Assembly (NCBI GenBank): GCA_017468385.1
Contig: JAFUIQ010000028.1
Coordinates: 1-62,108, forward strand
Source of the DNA: Clostridia bacterium
GTDB lineage: Bacteria; Bacillota; Clostridia; Oscillospirales; CAG-272
DNA: 62,108 bases
Reading direction: 5' to 3'
Of this stretch, positions 46,021 to 55,088 are shown piece by piece. Both the position numbers and the translations under genes were made by a program. The notes under the pieces are model-generated. The model was not told the origin of the DNA. It worked only from the letters and a program-made list of their open reading frames with translations, and did no database searches. Position 1 is the first letter of the stretch, and each line of letters starts with the position of its first letter.

Positions 46021-47601
46021 TTATGGCTTTCTTTGGGAATAATCCACGAAACTGATATTCACATCGATGAAAGCGTCGGGTACGCCGTCCAGCTTGGCGG
46101 AACTGCCGTACTGCCAGATATCGAAATCGTAGTAGAATGTGGGCTGATCCTTGTACTCTGCGTACCAAAAATCAAAGGCCTGGATCCGGCTCAGCTCGTA
46201 GTAGAGCAGGGACACGTTCTGGTTGCAGTAGACCATGGGGGTGTATCCCGCCTCGGCGATGGTGTTGCAGAATACGTTGGCCGCCTCGCACAGCTTTTCC
46301 GTCTTGATATTGTTGGTGCGGGCCGTTTCGCTGCCGATGGTTTCCCAGTCAAAGACCACAGGGAAGGTGATGTCGTATCCCCGGATCTTGTCCAGAACGA
46401 AACGGGCTTCCTCGTAGGCCTCATCCGCGTCCAGCGCCTGGGAGAAAAAGTACACACCTACCTTGATGCCCGCATCCAGCGCGCCGCGGATGTATTCCTC
46501 GAATTTGGTGTCCGGATTGATCACACCGCTTTCGTAACCGCGGTAACCCACGCGGATGAATGCAAAGTATACGCCCTGGGCTTTCAGCTTGTGCCAGTCG
46601 ATGTTCCCCTGCCAGGAGGATACGTCCACCCCGAAATAGGTGGTGACCGACTCGTCCGCGTAGGTCATGATGCCCTTGTCGTTCTTCACAAACAGGGACG
46701 GATCCCAGGAGCAGACGGGCAGATGCTCGTTCACGGGGACTACATAGGACGCCACCTTCAGATGGCGGGTGAATCCCGTGGGGGTATACTGCCGGATCTC
46801 CCCGTAATGCTGTACGGTTTTCAGCCGGATCGTCTCCGCGTTGACTCCTTCTGTCAAAAGGATGTTGCCGCCGATGTCGAAATTCAGTATGGTCACGTCG
46901 TCCGCGGCGATGATGACAAAATCGGCCAGCCCCTCAAAGGGACGGTAGTCGTATTCGCCGCTTTCGTAAAAGCAGGCAGTGATCATGTTGTTGAAGATGG
47001 TGACCGCTTCCGCCCGAGTCAGCGGAACGCGGGGTAAGAAGCAGTTGTTGTCACTGCCGCGCAGATAGCCTGCCTCGGTCATGGCTGTCACATATCCCTT
47101 GGCCCACGGGGCGATATCCCCCGCATCGGTGAAGGACAATTCGCCGTCGGCGGCGGAAATGTCAAAGGCCCGCGCGATCAGCGTGATTGCCTCTTCCCGG
47201 GTGATCGTGGCATTGGGGGAGGCGCAGTTGCGCTCATCGCCCCGCATTACACCTGCCGCCCGCAGCTTCTGGATGGCGTCGATGTACCAATCCTCCCGCA
47301 GATCCATGAAGTAATCCGGCGAGGCGGTCTTATAGCGCATGATGCGCTGAAGGATCACCGCGATTTCCGCACGGGTCAGGGGATCGTCGGGACGGAACAG
47401 CCCGTTTTCCCCTACAACCACGCCCAGAGATGCCCATCGGTCGATGGCATCCTTGGCCCAGTGCCCGGCCGTATCGGTAAAGGAAACGGGGGTGATTTTG
47501 TCGGGGGTAGAGGATGGCGTGTCGGCGGACACGGGACAGACCGCCGACGAGATCAGGAGTGCAGTGGCAATCGCTGTACTGATAAATCGTTTGAGAACCA
47601 T
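46021..47601 (-). CDS. SLH-domain protein with C-terminal GH25 lysozyme domain
   Basis: A 526-residue secreted protein. The signal peptide (about residues 1-26, ending PVSADT) is followed by three SLH repeats (about 40-95, 105-155, 160-215: GHWAKDAIDRWASLGVVVG.., LTRAEIAVILQRIMR, and similar), which attach to pyruvylated cell-wall polymers. A beta-rich region follows, then a GH25 muramidase domain (about 320-522: YFGVDVSSWQGNIDWHKLKAQGVYFAFIRVGYRG, IKVGVYFFSQALDADEAYEEA, FPVVFDWE). The catalytic acidic residues DVSSWQG and DWE are present. It should cleave peptidoglycan at the cell surface. The ATG at 47601 follows GGAGG. Confidence 0.94.
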   Translation of the reverse strand: MVLKRFISTAIATALLISSAVCPVSADTPSSTPDKITPVSFTDTAGHWAKDAIDRWASLGVVVGENGLFRPDDPLTRAEIAVILQRIMRYKTASPDYFMDLREDWYIDAIQKLRAAGVMRGDERNCASPNATITREEAITLIARAFDISAADGELSFTDAGDIAPWAKGYVTAMTEAGYLRGSDNNCFLPRVPLTRAEAVTIFNNMITACFYESGEYDYRPFEGLADFVIIAADDVTILNFDIGGNILLTEGVNAETIRLKTVQHYGEIRQYTPTGFTRHLKVASYVVPVNEHLPVCSWDPSLFVKNDKGIMTYADESVTTYFGVDVSSWQGNIDWHKLKAQGVYFAFIRVGYRGYESGVINPDTKFEEYIRGALDAGIKVGVYFFSQALDADEAYEEARFVLDKIRGYDITFPVVFDWETIGSETARTNNIKTEKLCEAANVFCNTIAEAGYTPMVYCNQNVSLLYYELSRIQAFDFWYAEYKDQPTFYYDFDIWQYGSSAKLDGVPDAFIDVNISFVDYSQRKP

Positions 47602-47760
47602 GTTGGCCTCCGGCAAACCGCAGATTATGCGGAAAAATGTCATAATCCTATTATACAGGATTTCCCCGGGGGAAACATGAACTGCCTATGAATAATTTTA
47701 AAAAGATAGGGCGGAATTGTTTACGATATTGCATAAATATTCCTGTGCAGGAACAAACAA

Positions 47761-47794
47761 CAAAAAGCACCTGTGCCCGGCACAGGTGCTTTCG
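47761..47794 (-). terminator. Terminator of the TSCPD gene
   Basis: AAGCACCTGTG pairs with CACAGGTGCTT; on the minus strand TTTTTG follows. It lies just after the TSCPD stop. Confidence 0.85.
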
Positions 47795-47810
47795 TCAAAT
47801 GGATTCCAAT

Positions 47811-48071
47811 TCAGGAAGCGGACTCCGCCGCCAGTGCTTCCTTCAAAGCGCAGGCCAGCTGATCGCCGCAGGACGTGGATTTGAAGCCGCAGGTGTTGCC
47901 CGACAGCAGATCAATCACGCGCTGTGCTTCCATGCCCTCCACCAGTTTGGCAATGGCTTTCAGATTGCCGTTGCATCCGCCGGTGAACTGTACATTTTTT
48001 ACGATTCCGTTCTCCAGATCCAAGGTGATCTGAGAGGAGCAGGTTCCTTTTGTTTTGTAGGTATGATTCAT
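47811..48071 (-). CDS. TSCPD domain protein (TIGR03905 family)
   Basis: An 86-residue protein with a TSCPD domain: GTCSSQITLDLENGIVKNVQFTGGCNGNLKAIAKLVEG and a later CGFKSTSCGDQLACAL. Three cysteine-bearing motifs could bind a metal or flavin-like group; TSCPD domains also occur at the C terminus of class II (B12-dependent) ribonucleotide reductases, and free-standing forms are found in many Clostridia. The function is unknown. A proper ribosome binding site (AAAGGA) precedes it. It follows the 48095 gene after 23 bases in the same direction. Confidence 0.88.
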   Translation of the reverse strand: MNHTYKTKGTCSSQITLDLENGIVKNVQFTGGCNGNLKAIAKLVEGMEAQRVIDLLSGNTCGFKSTSCGDQLACALKEALAAESAS

Positions 48072-48094
48072 TTTATATTCCTTTCGTGGATCGT

Positions 48095-48997
48095 TTATTC
48101 CGTGATAGTCAGCGAGATATTGGCATTTCCCGCGGATATGGCAATCTTGCCCGGATGGGCACCGGTGGTGGATTCCGCCGTGTAGGGAAGGGACAGTTTT
48201 TCCCCGTTCAGTGTGCAGCTTCCGCCGGATCCCCGGATGTCCATGCTGTAATTCTCCGTCGCGGAGGGGACATGGATGTCCAGAGCACCGGTGGTGATCT
48301 CTGCGTCCAGTTGGGTGAAGTAGAACCGGTCCAGGTCGGCATCACAGCGATTTCCCTTGAGGGAGAGTTCGTTCAGACTGCAGTCTTCCATGTCCAGGGA
48401 AATGGAAGGGGAGTCGATGGTCAGCGCACTGGCCGTGCGGATGTCACTTCCTGCCAGGGTGACGGAGCGATCTGCCGTGATCTGCAGATCCAACTGAACG
48501 CCTACCTTCTCCGCGTAGACCGTGCCGTTTTCGGCAGACAGGGAGATCACCTTCAGCGCCGAGTCGGCGCCGATGTATATGTTGACCTTTTTGGGACCCA
48601 GCTGGGTATTGCCGAAGCGGAGGAAATAGCGCATGCCCGAGAAGCTGAATCCGCCCTTGAACGAAAGCAGGGATTTCAGGTTCGGGATTTCATCCAGGGA
48701 GATGGTGTTGCCGGATGTGGCCAGCGTGTACAGACCGTCCCGGAAATTGAAAAATTCGATATAGGATTCCTCCGCACCGCCGTAGATGTGGATCTCGGCG
48801 TCGGTGACCACCAATTCGATCTTGTTCACATCCGATGACTTGAAATCATGGCGGACATAGGTGCCGCCGCCTTCCGCATCGTGGAACAGAGTGTAACCGT
48901 CTGTGACCGCAATATCCTTGGCTACGGTACAGGCGATGACGCCGCCGATGATCAGCAAAACGGAGACGACAAGAAAAATAATAGATGTAGGTTTCAC
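48095..48997 (-). CDS. Membrane-anchored beta-helix protein (DUF4097-like)
   Basis: A protein of about 300 residues with an N-terminal helix (about residues 6-27) and an extracellular repeat of short beta strands (KIELVVTDAEIHIYGG, LKVISLSAENGTVYAEKVGVQLDLQITADRSVTLAGSDI, ISLDMEDCSLNELSLKGN), as in DUF4097-type adhesin/beta-helix proteins. In Bacillota these often follow PadR and HAAS-type genes in envelope-stress operons. The start is uncertain: GTG 49009 is too close to GGAGG and GTG 48997 is a better fit, starting VKPTS. It overlaps the upstream gene end by 4 bases. Confidence 0.75.
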   Translation of the reverse strand: MKPTSIIFLVVSVLLIIGGVIACTVAKDIAVTDGYTLFHDAEGGGTYVRHDFKSSDVNKIELVVTDAEIHIYGGAEESYIEFFNFRDGLYTLATSGNTISLDEIPNLKSLLSFKGGFSFSGMRYFLRFGNTQLGPKKVNIYIGADSALKVISLSAENGTVYAEKVGVQLDLQITADRSVTLAGSDIRTASALTIDSPSISLDMEDCSLNELSLKGNRCDADLDRFYFTQLDAEITTGALDIHVPSATENYSMDIRGSGGSCTLNGEKLSLPYTAESTTGAHPGKIAISAGNANISLTITE

Positions 48998-49824
48998 AGT
49001 GTGTAGCACGCCTCCTTTGCCCGTCGGAAGAGATCCTTCAGCTTTCCGGTGCAGAAATGGAAGAGAGAGCCGAGGAGCCGCATAAGCAGCGGAACCAGTC
49101 GGATCGCCATATTGTATACAAGGATGCCGCCCAGCATGACAATGCCCGCCACCATAATGCCCAGGCCGATCTCATACAGACCGGGAGCGGCAGATGCCAC
49201 GGTGATCAGCTGTGCGATGCCGTAGGCAATACAAACGAAGGAAATGGCGGCACCTATGGCCACCCCGCCGATCAGCCCTGCCACCAGCAGGATAATCAGC
49301 GAACACAATGCCGTGAACATGGCGGCAAACAAGCTGAAGTACAGTACCAGGAAAATCAGTATCAAGGGAAGGGAGCAGGTGAAAATGATCCAGAAGGTCT
49401 GCTTGCCGCGCGGTGTGACGGCATTGACAAAGCCGTCTTCCTCATCGTCGCGGATCATCTCTTCATAGAACGCATCCTCGTCCGCCACAGCGGATGCCTG
49501 ACGGGGAGAGGGCGTCACGACCGGTTCCCCGGTGTACACCTTCATATCGCTGTCGTCGTCCTCCTGCGAGTCCGATGGCACCTCCGGGGATGTTTCGGGG
49601 GAAGCCGGTTTCTCCTTTTCTGCCGCCGGCTTGGTTTTGATCATAACGATGGCCTGTGCCAGGCGGGAAACCTCCTCCGGGTTCTCTATATGTTCGACTC
49701 GCGCAATATCCTCCGGGGTGAATGTCTGCGCAATCACGCGCACATGGTGGTCGGCCACTTCCGCCGTGGCCCCGTGACGGATCAGTTCATCATGCAATAA
49801 CTGAAGAAAATCATCTTTTTTCAC
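48994..49824 (-). CDS. HAAS/DUF1700-like membrane protein
   Basis: A protein of about 276 residues. The N-terminal 65 residues (KKDDFLQLLHDELIRHGATAEVADHHVRVIAQTF, then HIENPEEVSRLAQAI) resemble the HAAS signalling domain of DUF1700-type proteins. A long Pro/Glu/Asp-rich linker (about 70-130) leads to a membrane part with four hydrophobic segments (about 140-165, 168-195, 200-225 and 230-255). The start is uncertain: GTG 49836 overlaps the GAGGTG site, while GTG 49824 lies 10 bases after GAGGT and is preferred. It is cotranscribed with the DUF4097-like gene. No PadR gene is present beside it. Confidence 0.7.
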   Translation of the reverse strand: MKKDDFLQLLHDELIRHGATAEVADHHVRVIAQTFTPEDIARVEHIENPEEVSRLAQAIVMIKTKPAAEKEKPASPETSPEVPSDSQEDDDSDMKVYTGEPVVTPSPRQASAVADEDAFYEEMIRDDEEDGFVNAVTPRGKQTFWIIFTCSLPLILIFLVLYFSLFAAMFTALCSLIILLVAGLIGGVAIGAAISFVCIAYGIAQLITVASAAPGLYEIGLGIMVAGIVMLGGILVYNMAIRLVPLLMRLLGSLFHFCTGKLKDLFRRAKEACYTL

Positions 49825-49870
49825 GCTGCGAATCACCTCATTTCATCAAGAAGGTATGGATTTTTCTCAA

Positions 49871-49885
49871 ATTGTATGATACAAT
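49871..49885. promoter_or_regulatory. Perfect 15-base palindrome, candidate operator
   Basis: ATTGTAT-G-ATACAAT, 47 bases upstream of the HAAS-like start. A palindrome of this form next to an envelope-stress-type operon could be a PadR or other repressor site; the cognate regulator is not in the window. Confidence 0.45.
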
Positions 49886-49937
49886 TCTATGTGCCGATAC
49901 GGCGAATACCTGTCCTTTGGACGGACCGATCCGGTGT

Positions 49938-49965
49938 TTGTTCCGACGCATGGACACAGTATGAT
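49938..49965 (+). promoter_or_regulatory. Candidate sigma-A promoter of trmB
   Basis: TTGTTC (49938-49943), a 16-base spacer and TATGAT (49960-49965) precede the trmB start. Confidence 0.5.
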
Positions 49966-50000
49966 ATATTATTTTACCAAATAAGGACGAAAATATCAAT

Positions 50001-50738
50001 ATGAGAATGCGAAAAAAAAAGCACGGCAGTGAAAGACTTGCCTCACTTTCTGCCCTGATTTGTTCAAATCCCGCCATTCTTCGGGAAAATCCCCGTTCTG
50101 TTTTCGAGAAAGATGCTCCCCTTTGCCTGGAGATCGGCTGCGGAAAGGGCGACTTTGTCAAGCAGTTGTCCGTGGCTGCTCCAGATTACAACTACTTCGC
50201 CATGGAGAAAGTGGACGACGTGCTGGTGGTGGCGGTGGAGAAGTATGCCGCCAGCCGGGAGTTGGGCGGTCTCGGCCCCCACGGCGGATGGCTGGCTCCC
50301 GACGGTACGCTGTACGCCGACGGGGAAACCTGGGATATCCCCCTGGCTCAGCGGGGCAATGTCCGGTTTCTGTCCGGGGATGCCAAAATGCTGCCCGAGA
50401 TGTTCGGCGAGAATACCTTTGACGTGATCTATGCCAATTTCAGCGACCCGTGGCCCAAAAGCGGCTACGAGGATCGCCGCCTGACGGCTCCCGCCTTTCT
50501 AGCCATCTATGAGAAACTTCTGCGGGATGGCGGCCGCTTCTGCTTCAAAACGGATAACGTGGGCCTGTTTGAGTATTCCGTGGAGACCGTGAGCGCGTCC
50601 CCCTTTGAGATCACGTTCCTCACCCGGGATCTCCACGCGTCAGAGCGTGCAGAGACCAACATCATGACGGAATACGAGCGGAACTTCACCGCCAAAGGCG
50701 TGAAGATCAACTGCCTGGAAGCCGTCATCCGGAAGTAA
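50001..50738 (+). CDS. trmB: tRNA (guanine-N7-)-methyltransferase
   Basis: A 245-residue SAM-dependent enzyme making m7G46 in tRNA. The SAM site is LCLEIGCGKGDFVKQL (about residues 41-56), YFAMEKVDDVLVVAVEK follows, then FDVIYANFSDPWPKSGYEDRRLTAP (about 135-159) and the C-terminal TEYERNFTAKG. A stretch of about 30 residues (GGLGPHGGWLAPDGTLYADGETWDI) between the ME.. strand and the NVRFLSGDA strand is longer than in typical TrmB. The ribosome binding site AAGGA is some distance upstream, so initiation may be weak. Confidence 0.95.
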   Translation: MRMRKKKHGSERLASLSALICSNPAILRENPRSVFEKDAPLCLEIGCGKGDFVKQLSVAAPDYNYFAMEKVDDVLVVAVEKYAASRELGGLGPHGGWLAPDGTLYADGETWDIPLAQRGNVRFLSGDAKMLPEMFGENTFDVIYANFSDPWPKSGYEDRRLTAPAFLAIYEKLLRDGGRFCFKTDNVGLFEYSVETVSASPFEITFLTRDLHASERAETNIMTEYERNFTAKGVKINCLEAVIRK

Positions 50739-50744
50739 GAATCA

Positions 50745-51653
50745 ATGGAAGTACTGGATTCCCGGGAATTGTGCGCGCTGATCGGCGCGCTGATCGCCCG
50801 GAGTGCTCCCCGTGTAGAGTATTACGCCGCCGATATCAAGCGCTTCAAGCGATCCTTCAGCCGGCAGGATGTGGCTGTTTTCCGGCAGGCGGGATATCCC
50901 GTGGGGGATATGGAGTTGTTCTATGTGATTCAGCGCTTCTGCGACGATATCGCCCTGACCGATATGGTGTCGGATGCGTATATGCGGGATCTGTACGCCG
51001 CCGCACGGAAACTGTCCGCGGCGAAGTTCCGGGAGAATCCCTACATACAGTCTGTCCGTGTGCCGACGGCCGCGGTGGGCAACTTCTGCCTGCGCACCTC
51101 TTTTTATCGGCGCGGGGAGATTTTGCTCTGGGATATGCCGGATCTGGCGGCGGAGCCTGTGGTGCCCAAACTGGGATTTTTCACGGAGGACGTGGTTTTT
51201 CCCAGCATCTATGAGGGCGACACCCCATGGATGAGCGTGTGCCCGTCGGAGATCTTCTCCATGGAGGCATCTGTTGCGCAGGCTCACGGCCGTGTGCTGG
51301 TGCTGGGCTTGGGACTGGGTTACTATCCGTTTATGATCGCGGAGAAGGAGACGGTCACATCCATCACCATCGTGGAGCGTCAGCCGGAGGTGGTCCGGCT
51401 GTTCCGGGATCATCTGCTGGGGCAGTTCCCTCATGGGGATAAAATCCGCATCGTGACGGCGGATGCCCTGGAATATATGGATACCGTATCCCCGGATATG
51501 TATGATTTCTGCTTTGCGGATATCTGGGAGAATCATGTGGACGGCGCCGAAGCGTATGTGCGCCTCAAGCCTCACGAGAGACGCCTGCCCCATACGGAAT
51601 TTGCCTATTGGATCGAGGATCCGATCCGCTGGTATCTGGAGGAGAATATGTAA
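50745..51653 (+). CDS. SAM-dependent methyltransferase-like protein
   Basis: A 302-residue protein. The C-terminal half carries a Rossmann-type SAM-binding pattern (GRVLVLGLGLGYYPFMIAEKETVTSITIVERQPEVVRLF, about residues 186-224, then DALEYMDTVSPDMYDFCFADIWEN), similar to spermidine synthase-like methyltransferases. The N-terminal half is all-alpha and unrecognised. The gene starts 6 bases after trmB stops, so the two are cotranscribed and translation is coupled. It may act on RNA, protein or polyamines; the sequence does not decide. Confidence 0.75.
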   Translation: MEVLDSRELCALIGALIARSAPRVEYYAADIKRFKRSFSRQDVAVFRQAGYPVGDMELFYVIQRFCDDIALTDMVSDAYMRDLYAAARKLSAAKFRENPYIQSVRVPTAAVGNFCLRTSFYRRGEILLWDMPDLAAEPVVPKLGFFTEDVVFPSIYEGDTPWMSVCPSEIFSMEASVAQAHGRVLVLGLGLGYYPFMIAEKETVTSITIVERQPEVVRLFRDHLLGQFPHGDKIRIVTADALEYMDTVSPDMYDFCFADIWENHVDGAEAYVRLKPHERRLPHTEFAYWIEDPIRWYLEENM

Positions 51654-51784
51654 CTAAAAAATGTCGTACATGTGTGCGGCATTTTTCTTTTTCCCCTCGG
51701 CGGAAACAAACAAAATGCGCCCCTCGGATGCGACAGCATTTTTGCGCCGCGGGGGATATAATGTTACCAGCGAGGAGGGGATGT

Positions 51785-52603
51785 ATGGAGACGGTACTGT
51801 ATGCCGATGTGTTGTTCCTGATCAATTTCAGTATGGATTATCTGTCCCTCTTTGCCGCCGCCCGCCTGTTGGCTCTGCCGACGAAGACGAAGAGGATGCT
51901 GGCGGGGGCGGCTCTGGGCGGTATCTACGGCGTGCTGGCCACGGCGATGGCGTGGCAGGGAATCCTCGGTGCCCTCACCGCCTTTCTTGCGTCCTGTGCC
52001 ATGGGGTGGATCGCCTTTGGCCGGTGCGGCGGCAGGGGAGGCTTTTTTCGCGCCGTGTTCTCCGTATGGGGGATCGGCGCCCTCCTCGGCGGATTTATGA
52101 CGGTGTTCAGCGGGCTTTTCCAGGGATCGGTGCCCTATTCCGCCGGAGCGGATTTTCCTGTGGCCATCGCTGCCGCAATATTGTTTGTCCGGCTTCTTTG
52201 CCGCCGCGGCGGACGGGGGTATGCAGAGGTATCCTTTTCCTATGGGGAGAACGGATATACGGGACGGGCGCTGATCGACAGCGGCAATCTGCTCAGGGAT
52301 CCCATCAGCGCCCTGCCGGTGGTGCTGATCCGCGCCTCCGATGCCCGCGCCTTTGCCGGCGGCGAGGTGGACGGAAAGTTCGCGGGGATCATGCCTGACG
52401 GCATCGGACTGTCCCCCGGCGTGCGGGCAGTTCCCATGCGCGGCGCGGACGGCACACGGATTCTGTACGGATTTTTGTGCCGGGAAGTACATATACGGCG
52501 GGGCAAAACATCGGTGTGCCGCAGTGCGGTCATCTGCGTGGATCGGGCGGCCGGGGACGGCTACGGCGGATGCGGGGTTCTTTTGCCCGCATCCTTATTA
52601 TAA
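51785..52603 (+). CDS. spoIIGA: Sigma-E processing peptidase SpoIIGA
   Basis: A 272-residue membrane protease that removes the pro-sequence of sigma E in the mother cell. The N-terminal half has about five hydrophobic helices (residues 1-150; YADVLFLINFSMDYLSLFAAARLLA at the start is a family hallmark). The C-terminal domain is aspartic-protease-like, with ALIDSGNLLRDPIS (catalytic Asp, about residues 162-175) and GFLCREVHI. Position directly before sigE confirms the identity. The ATG at 51785 follows GGAGGGG by 4-6 bases. Confidence 0.92.
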   Translation: METVLYADVLFLINFSMDYLSLFAAARLLALPTKTKRMLAGAALGGIYGVLATAMAWQGILGALTAFLASCAMGWIAFGRCGGRGGFFRAVFSVWGIGALLGGFMTVFSGLFQGSVPYSAGADFPVAIAAAILFVRLLCRRGGRGYAEVSFSYGENGYTGRALIDSGNLLRDPISALPVVLIRASDARAFAGGEVDGKFAGIMPDGIGLSPGVRAVPMRGADGTRILYGFLCREVHIRRGKTSVCRSAVICVDRAAGDGYGGCGVLLPASLL

Positions 52604-52630
52604 TTATGAGCGAATCGGAGGAGCAGGAAT

Positions 52631-53368
52631 ATGATCATTTCGGGAAAACTACTCAGCTTGTGGGATGCCGTGCGTGCATGGATCGGACGGATGATGATAG
52701 CGTATTACGCCCATGGGGACAACGGGAATTTCTATATCAACGGGGCGGATGTGCTGCCGGCCCCCTTGTCCGCCGAGGAGGAAGCGGCGGCCATTGCCCG
52801 CCTGAGCACGGATGAGGCGGCGGTGTCCGTGCTGATTGAGCATAATCTCCGTCTGGTGGTGTACATCGCCCGCAAGTTTGACAATACGGGAATCGGTCTG
52901 GAGGATCTGATCTCCATCGGCACCATCGGCCTGATCAAAGCCATCCGCACCTATCGGGCCGAGAAGAATATCAAACTGGCCACCTACGCCTCCCGCTGCA
53001 TCGAGAACGAGATATTGATGTTCATCCGGAAAACGTCGGTCTTGCGGGGAGAGGTGTCCATCGATGAGCCGTTGAACACGGACTGGGACGGAAACGAACT
53101 GCTGCTTTCCGATGTGATCGGAACGGACGAGGACTCCGTCAGCCGGGACATCGAGCGCAGCGAGGACGAGAAGACCATCCGGTGCGCCATCGCGGAGCTG
53201 GAGCCGCGGGAGCGGATGATCATCGAATTGCGGTACGGCTTCGGCGGCGGGCCGGAGCGCACCCAGAAGGACGTGGCGGATATGCTGGGCATCTCCCAGT
53301 CCTACATTTCCCGGCTGGAAAAGAAGATCATCCGCCGTCTGAAAGAAAAAATCGAAACAAAAATTTGA
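52631..53368 (+). CDS. sigE: Sporulation sigma factor E
   Basis: A 245-residue sigma factor of the mother cell, made as an inactive precursor and cleaved by SpoIIGA. Its N-terminal 30 residues are the pro-region and are hydrophobic or basic ([51 protein letters not shown]). Region 2 is [37 protein letters not shown], then [19 protein letters not shown], then [24 protein letters not shown], all characteristic of SigE. Region 4 ends [26 protein letters not shown]. The ribosome binding site GGAGGAG is close to the ATG. Confidence 0.95.
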   Translation: MIISGKLLSLWDAVRAWIGRMMIAYYAHGDNGNFYINGADVLPAPLSAEEEAAAIARLSTDEAAVSVLIEHNLRLVVYIARKFDNTGIGLEDLISIGTIGLIKAIRTYRAEKNIKLATYASRCIENEILMFIRKTSVLRGEVSIDEPLNTDWDGNELLLSDVIGTDEDSVSRDIERSEDEKTIRCAIAELEPRERMIIELRYGFGGGPERTQKDVADMLGISQSYISRLEKKIIRRLKEKIETKI

Positions 53369-53386
53369 AAAAAATCAAAAAAGGTC

Positions 53387-53415
53387 TTGATTTGTCCGGG
53401 AAGATGTGATATAAT
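53387..53415 (+). promoter_or_regulatory. Sigma-A promoter of rpmE
   Basis: TTGATT (53387-53392), a 17-base spacer and a perfect TATAAT (53410-53415). Confidence 0.8.
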
Positions 53416-53452
53416 CCATGACATATGAATATCTGTAGAGAGAGGTGTAACA

Positions 53453-53671
53453 ATGAAAAGTGGAATTCATCCGGAATATAAAGAAGTAACGGTTCGCTGC
53501 GCTTGCGGTGAGACTGTTGTAACCCGCTCGACAAAAGGCGATGCGAACGGCGAGCTGCGTGTGGACATTTGCTCCAAATGCCATCCGTTTTTCACCGGCA
53601 AGCAGAAATTTGTGGATGTGGGCGGACGCGTAGACAAGTTCAAGAAGCGTCTGGCTATGTCCGGCAAATAA
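53453..53671 (+). CDS. rpmE: 50S ribosomal protein L31, zinc-binding type
   Basis: A 72-residue L31. The N-terminal [27 protein letters not shown] is diagnostic, and the zinc site cysteines lie in CACG (about residues 16-19) and CSKCHPF (about 40-46), so this is the zinc-requiring (C+) paralog. It is monocistronic with its own promoter and a long terminator. A zinc-independent paralog, if present elsewhere, would be expected to be Zur-regulated; none is seen here. Confidence 0.97.
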   Translation: MKSGIHPEYKEVTVRCACGETVVTRSTKGDANGELRVDICSKCHPFFTGKQKFVDVGGRVDKFKKRLAMSGK

Positions 53672-53691
53672 TTGACTGTTTCGTTCGAAAT

Positions 53692-53735
53692 CGGATAAGA
53701 AGTGCGGGGATCCCTCGGCTTCTTATCCGTTTTTT
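53692..53735 (+). terminator. Intrinsic terminator of rpmE
   Basis: CGGATAAGAAG (53692-53702) pairs with CTTCTTATCCG (53719-53729), with inner GGG/CCC pairing, and six T follow. Confidence 0.88.
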
Positions 53736-53750
53736 CGTTTGGGAGGTATT

Positions 53751-55088
53751 ATGAACAAGAATCTGTTTTCGGACACGCCGGAGGCAATGCCCCGCGCTAT
53801 TGCGTGCGCTATCTATCCCCAGGGGGGCGAGCACGAATGTATGGTTTCTCTCGCTGAAGTTGGCCGGCTTCTGGACACGGCCGGTGCTGAAATGGTGGCC
53901 ACTGTCACCCAGATGCGGGATAAGCCCGATGGCGTGACCTGCATCGGCAGCGGTAAACTGAAAGAGTTGTCCGATCTTTGCCTGGCGGAGGATGTGTCCA
54001 TCGTGGTGTTTGACTGCGAGTTGTCCCCCTCCCAGATCCGCTCCATTGAGGAACGGATGGAGGCGGAGGTGGACGTGCTGGACCGCAGTATGCTGATCCT
54101 GGATATTTTCGCCCGTCATGCCGTTACCTCCGAAGGACGTCTGCAGGTGGAGCTGGCACAGCTTCGCTATACAGCCCCCCGTCTGGCAGGTAAGGGCGCG
54201 GATATGTCCCGCCTCGGCGGCGGTATCGGTACCCGCGGCCCCGGCGAGACGAAACTGGAAATCGACCGACGCCGGATCAAATCCCGCATCCGCATGCTGG
54301 AGGAAGAATTGGAGAAGGTGGAATCCTCCCGTGCCACCATGCGTGCCGCCCGGGATCGCTCCGGGCTGGTCCGCTGCGCCATTGTGGGCTATACCAACGC
54401 GGGCAAATCCACCTTGCTGAACGCCCTGACCGGGGCGGGGATTCTGGCGGAGGACAAGCTGTTCGCCACACTGGATCCCACCACCCGCCAGTATGTGCTT
54501 CCGTCGGGGATGAAACTCCTTTTGACGGATACGGTCGGCTTTATCCGCAACCTGCCCCATCATCTGATCAAAGCGTTCCGCTCCACCTTGGAGGAGGCGG
54601 CGCTGGCCGATGTGATCCTCCATGTGTGCGATGCCTCCGGGGCGGAGTTCGCCGATGAGCTCAAGATCACGGACAATCTGCTTACGGAATTGGGCGCGTC
54701 GGGCAAGCCGGTGCTTTTGGTGTTCAATAAATGCGATCTCATCGCCGATGGGGAGCAGAAGATGCTTCTGAAGCGGATCGCCGATCAGGGCGGATGCGAG
54801 TCCGTGTTCATCTCCGCGAAAACCGGGGAGGGCATGGAGGAGTTCACTGAAAAGCTGGAGAGAATCGCCTCGGAGGGCCGCTCCCGGGCGGAGTTTCTGA
54901 TTCCGTATTCCGATGGCGGCGCGGTGAATCTGCTCCACGCATTGGCCCATGACGTGCAGATGGAGTACGTGGATGAGGGCATCCGCGTGACGGCCACCGT
55001 GGATGCCAAGACCCGTGGCAAACTGAAAGAATATCTGATCGTGCCGGAAAACACAGCCTGCACAGAGGACGACGAGGAGGATTGGTGA
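53751..55088 (+). CDS. hflX: GTPase HflX
   Basis: A 445-residue ribosome-associated GTPase that splits stalled ribosomes under stress. The N-terminal domain has GSGKLKELSDLCLAEDVSIVVFDCELSPSQIRSIEERM (about residues 66-103), then GRLQVELAQLRYTAPRLAGKGADMSRLGGGIGTRGPGETKLEIDRRRI. The G domain has G1 VGYTNAGKST (about 212-221), G3 DTVGFI and G4 FNKCD (about 323-327). The ATG at 53751 follows GGAGGT. The downstream YigZ-family gene overlaps its stop by one base, so they form an operon. Confidence 0.96.
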   Translation: MNKNLFSDTPEAMPRAIACAIYPQGGEHECMVSLAEVGRLLDTAGAEMVATVTQMRDKPDGVTCIGSGKLKELSDLCLAEDVSIVVFDCELSPSQIRSIEERMEAEVDVLDRSMLILDIFARHAVTSEGRLQVELAQLRYTAPRLAGKGADMSRLGGGIGTRGPGETKLEIDRRRIKSRIRMLEEELEKVESSRATMRAARDRSGLVRCAIVGYTNAGKSTLLNALTGAGILAEDKLFATLDPTTRQYVLPSGMKLLLTDTVGFIRNLPHHLIKAFRSTLEEAALADVILHVCDASGAEFADELKITDNLLTELGASGKPVLLVFNKCDLIADGEQKMLLKRIADQGGCESVFISAKTGEGMEEFTEKLERIASEGRSRAEFLIPYSDGGAVNLLHALAHDVQMEYVDEGIRVTATVDAKTRGKLKEYLIVPENTACTEDDEEDW

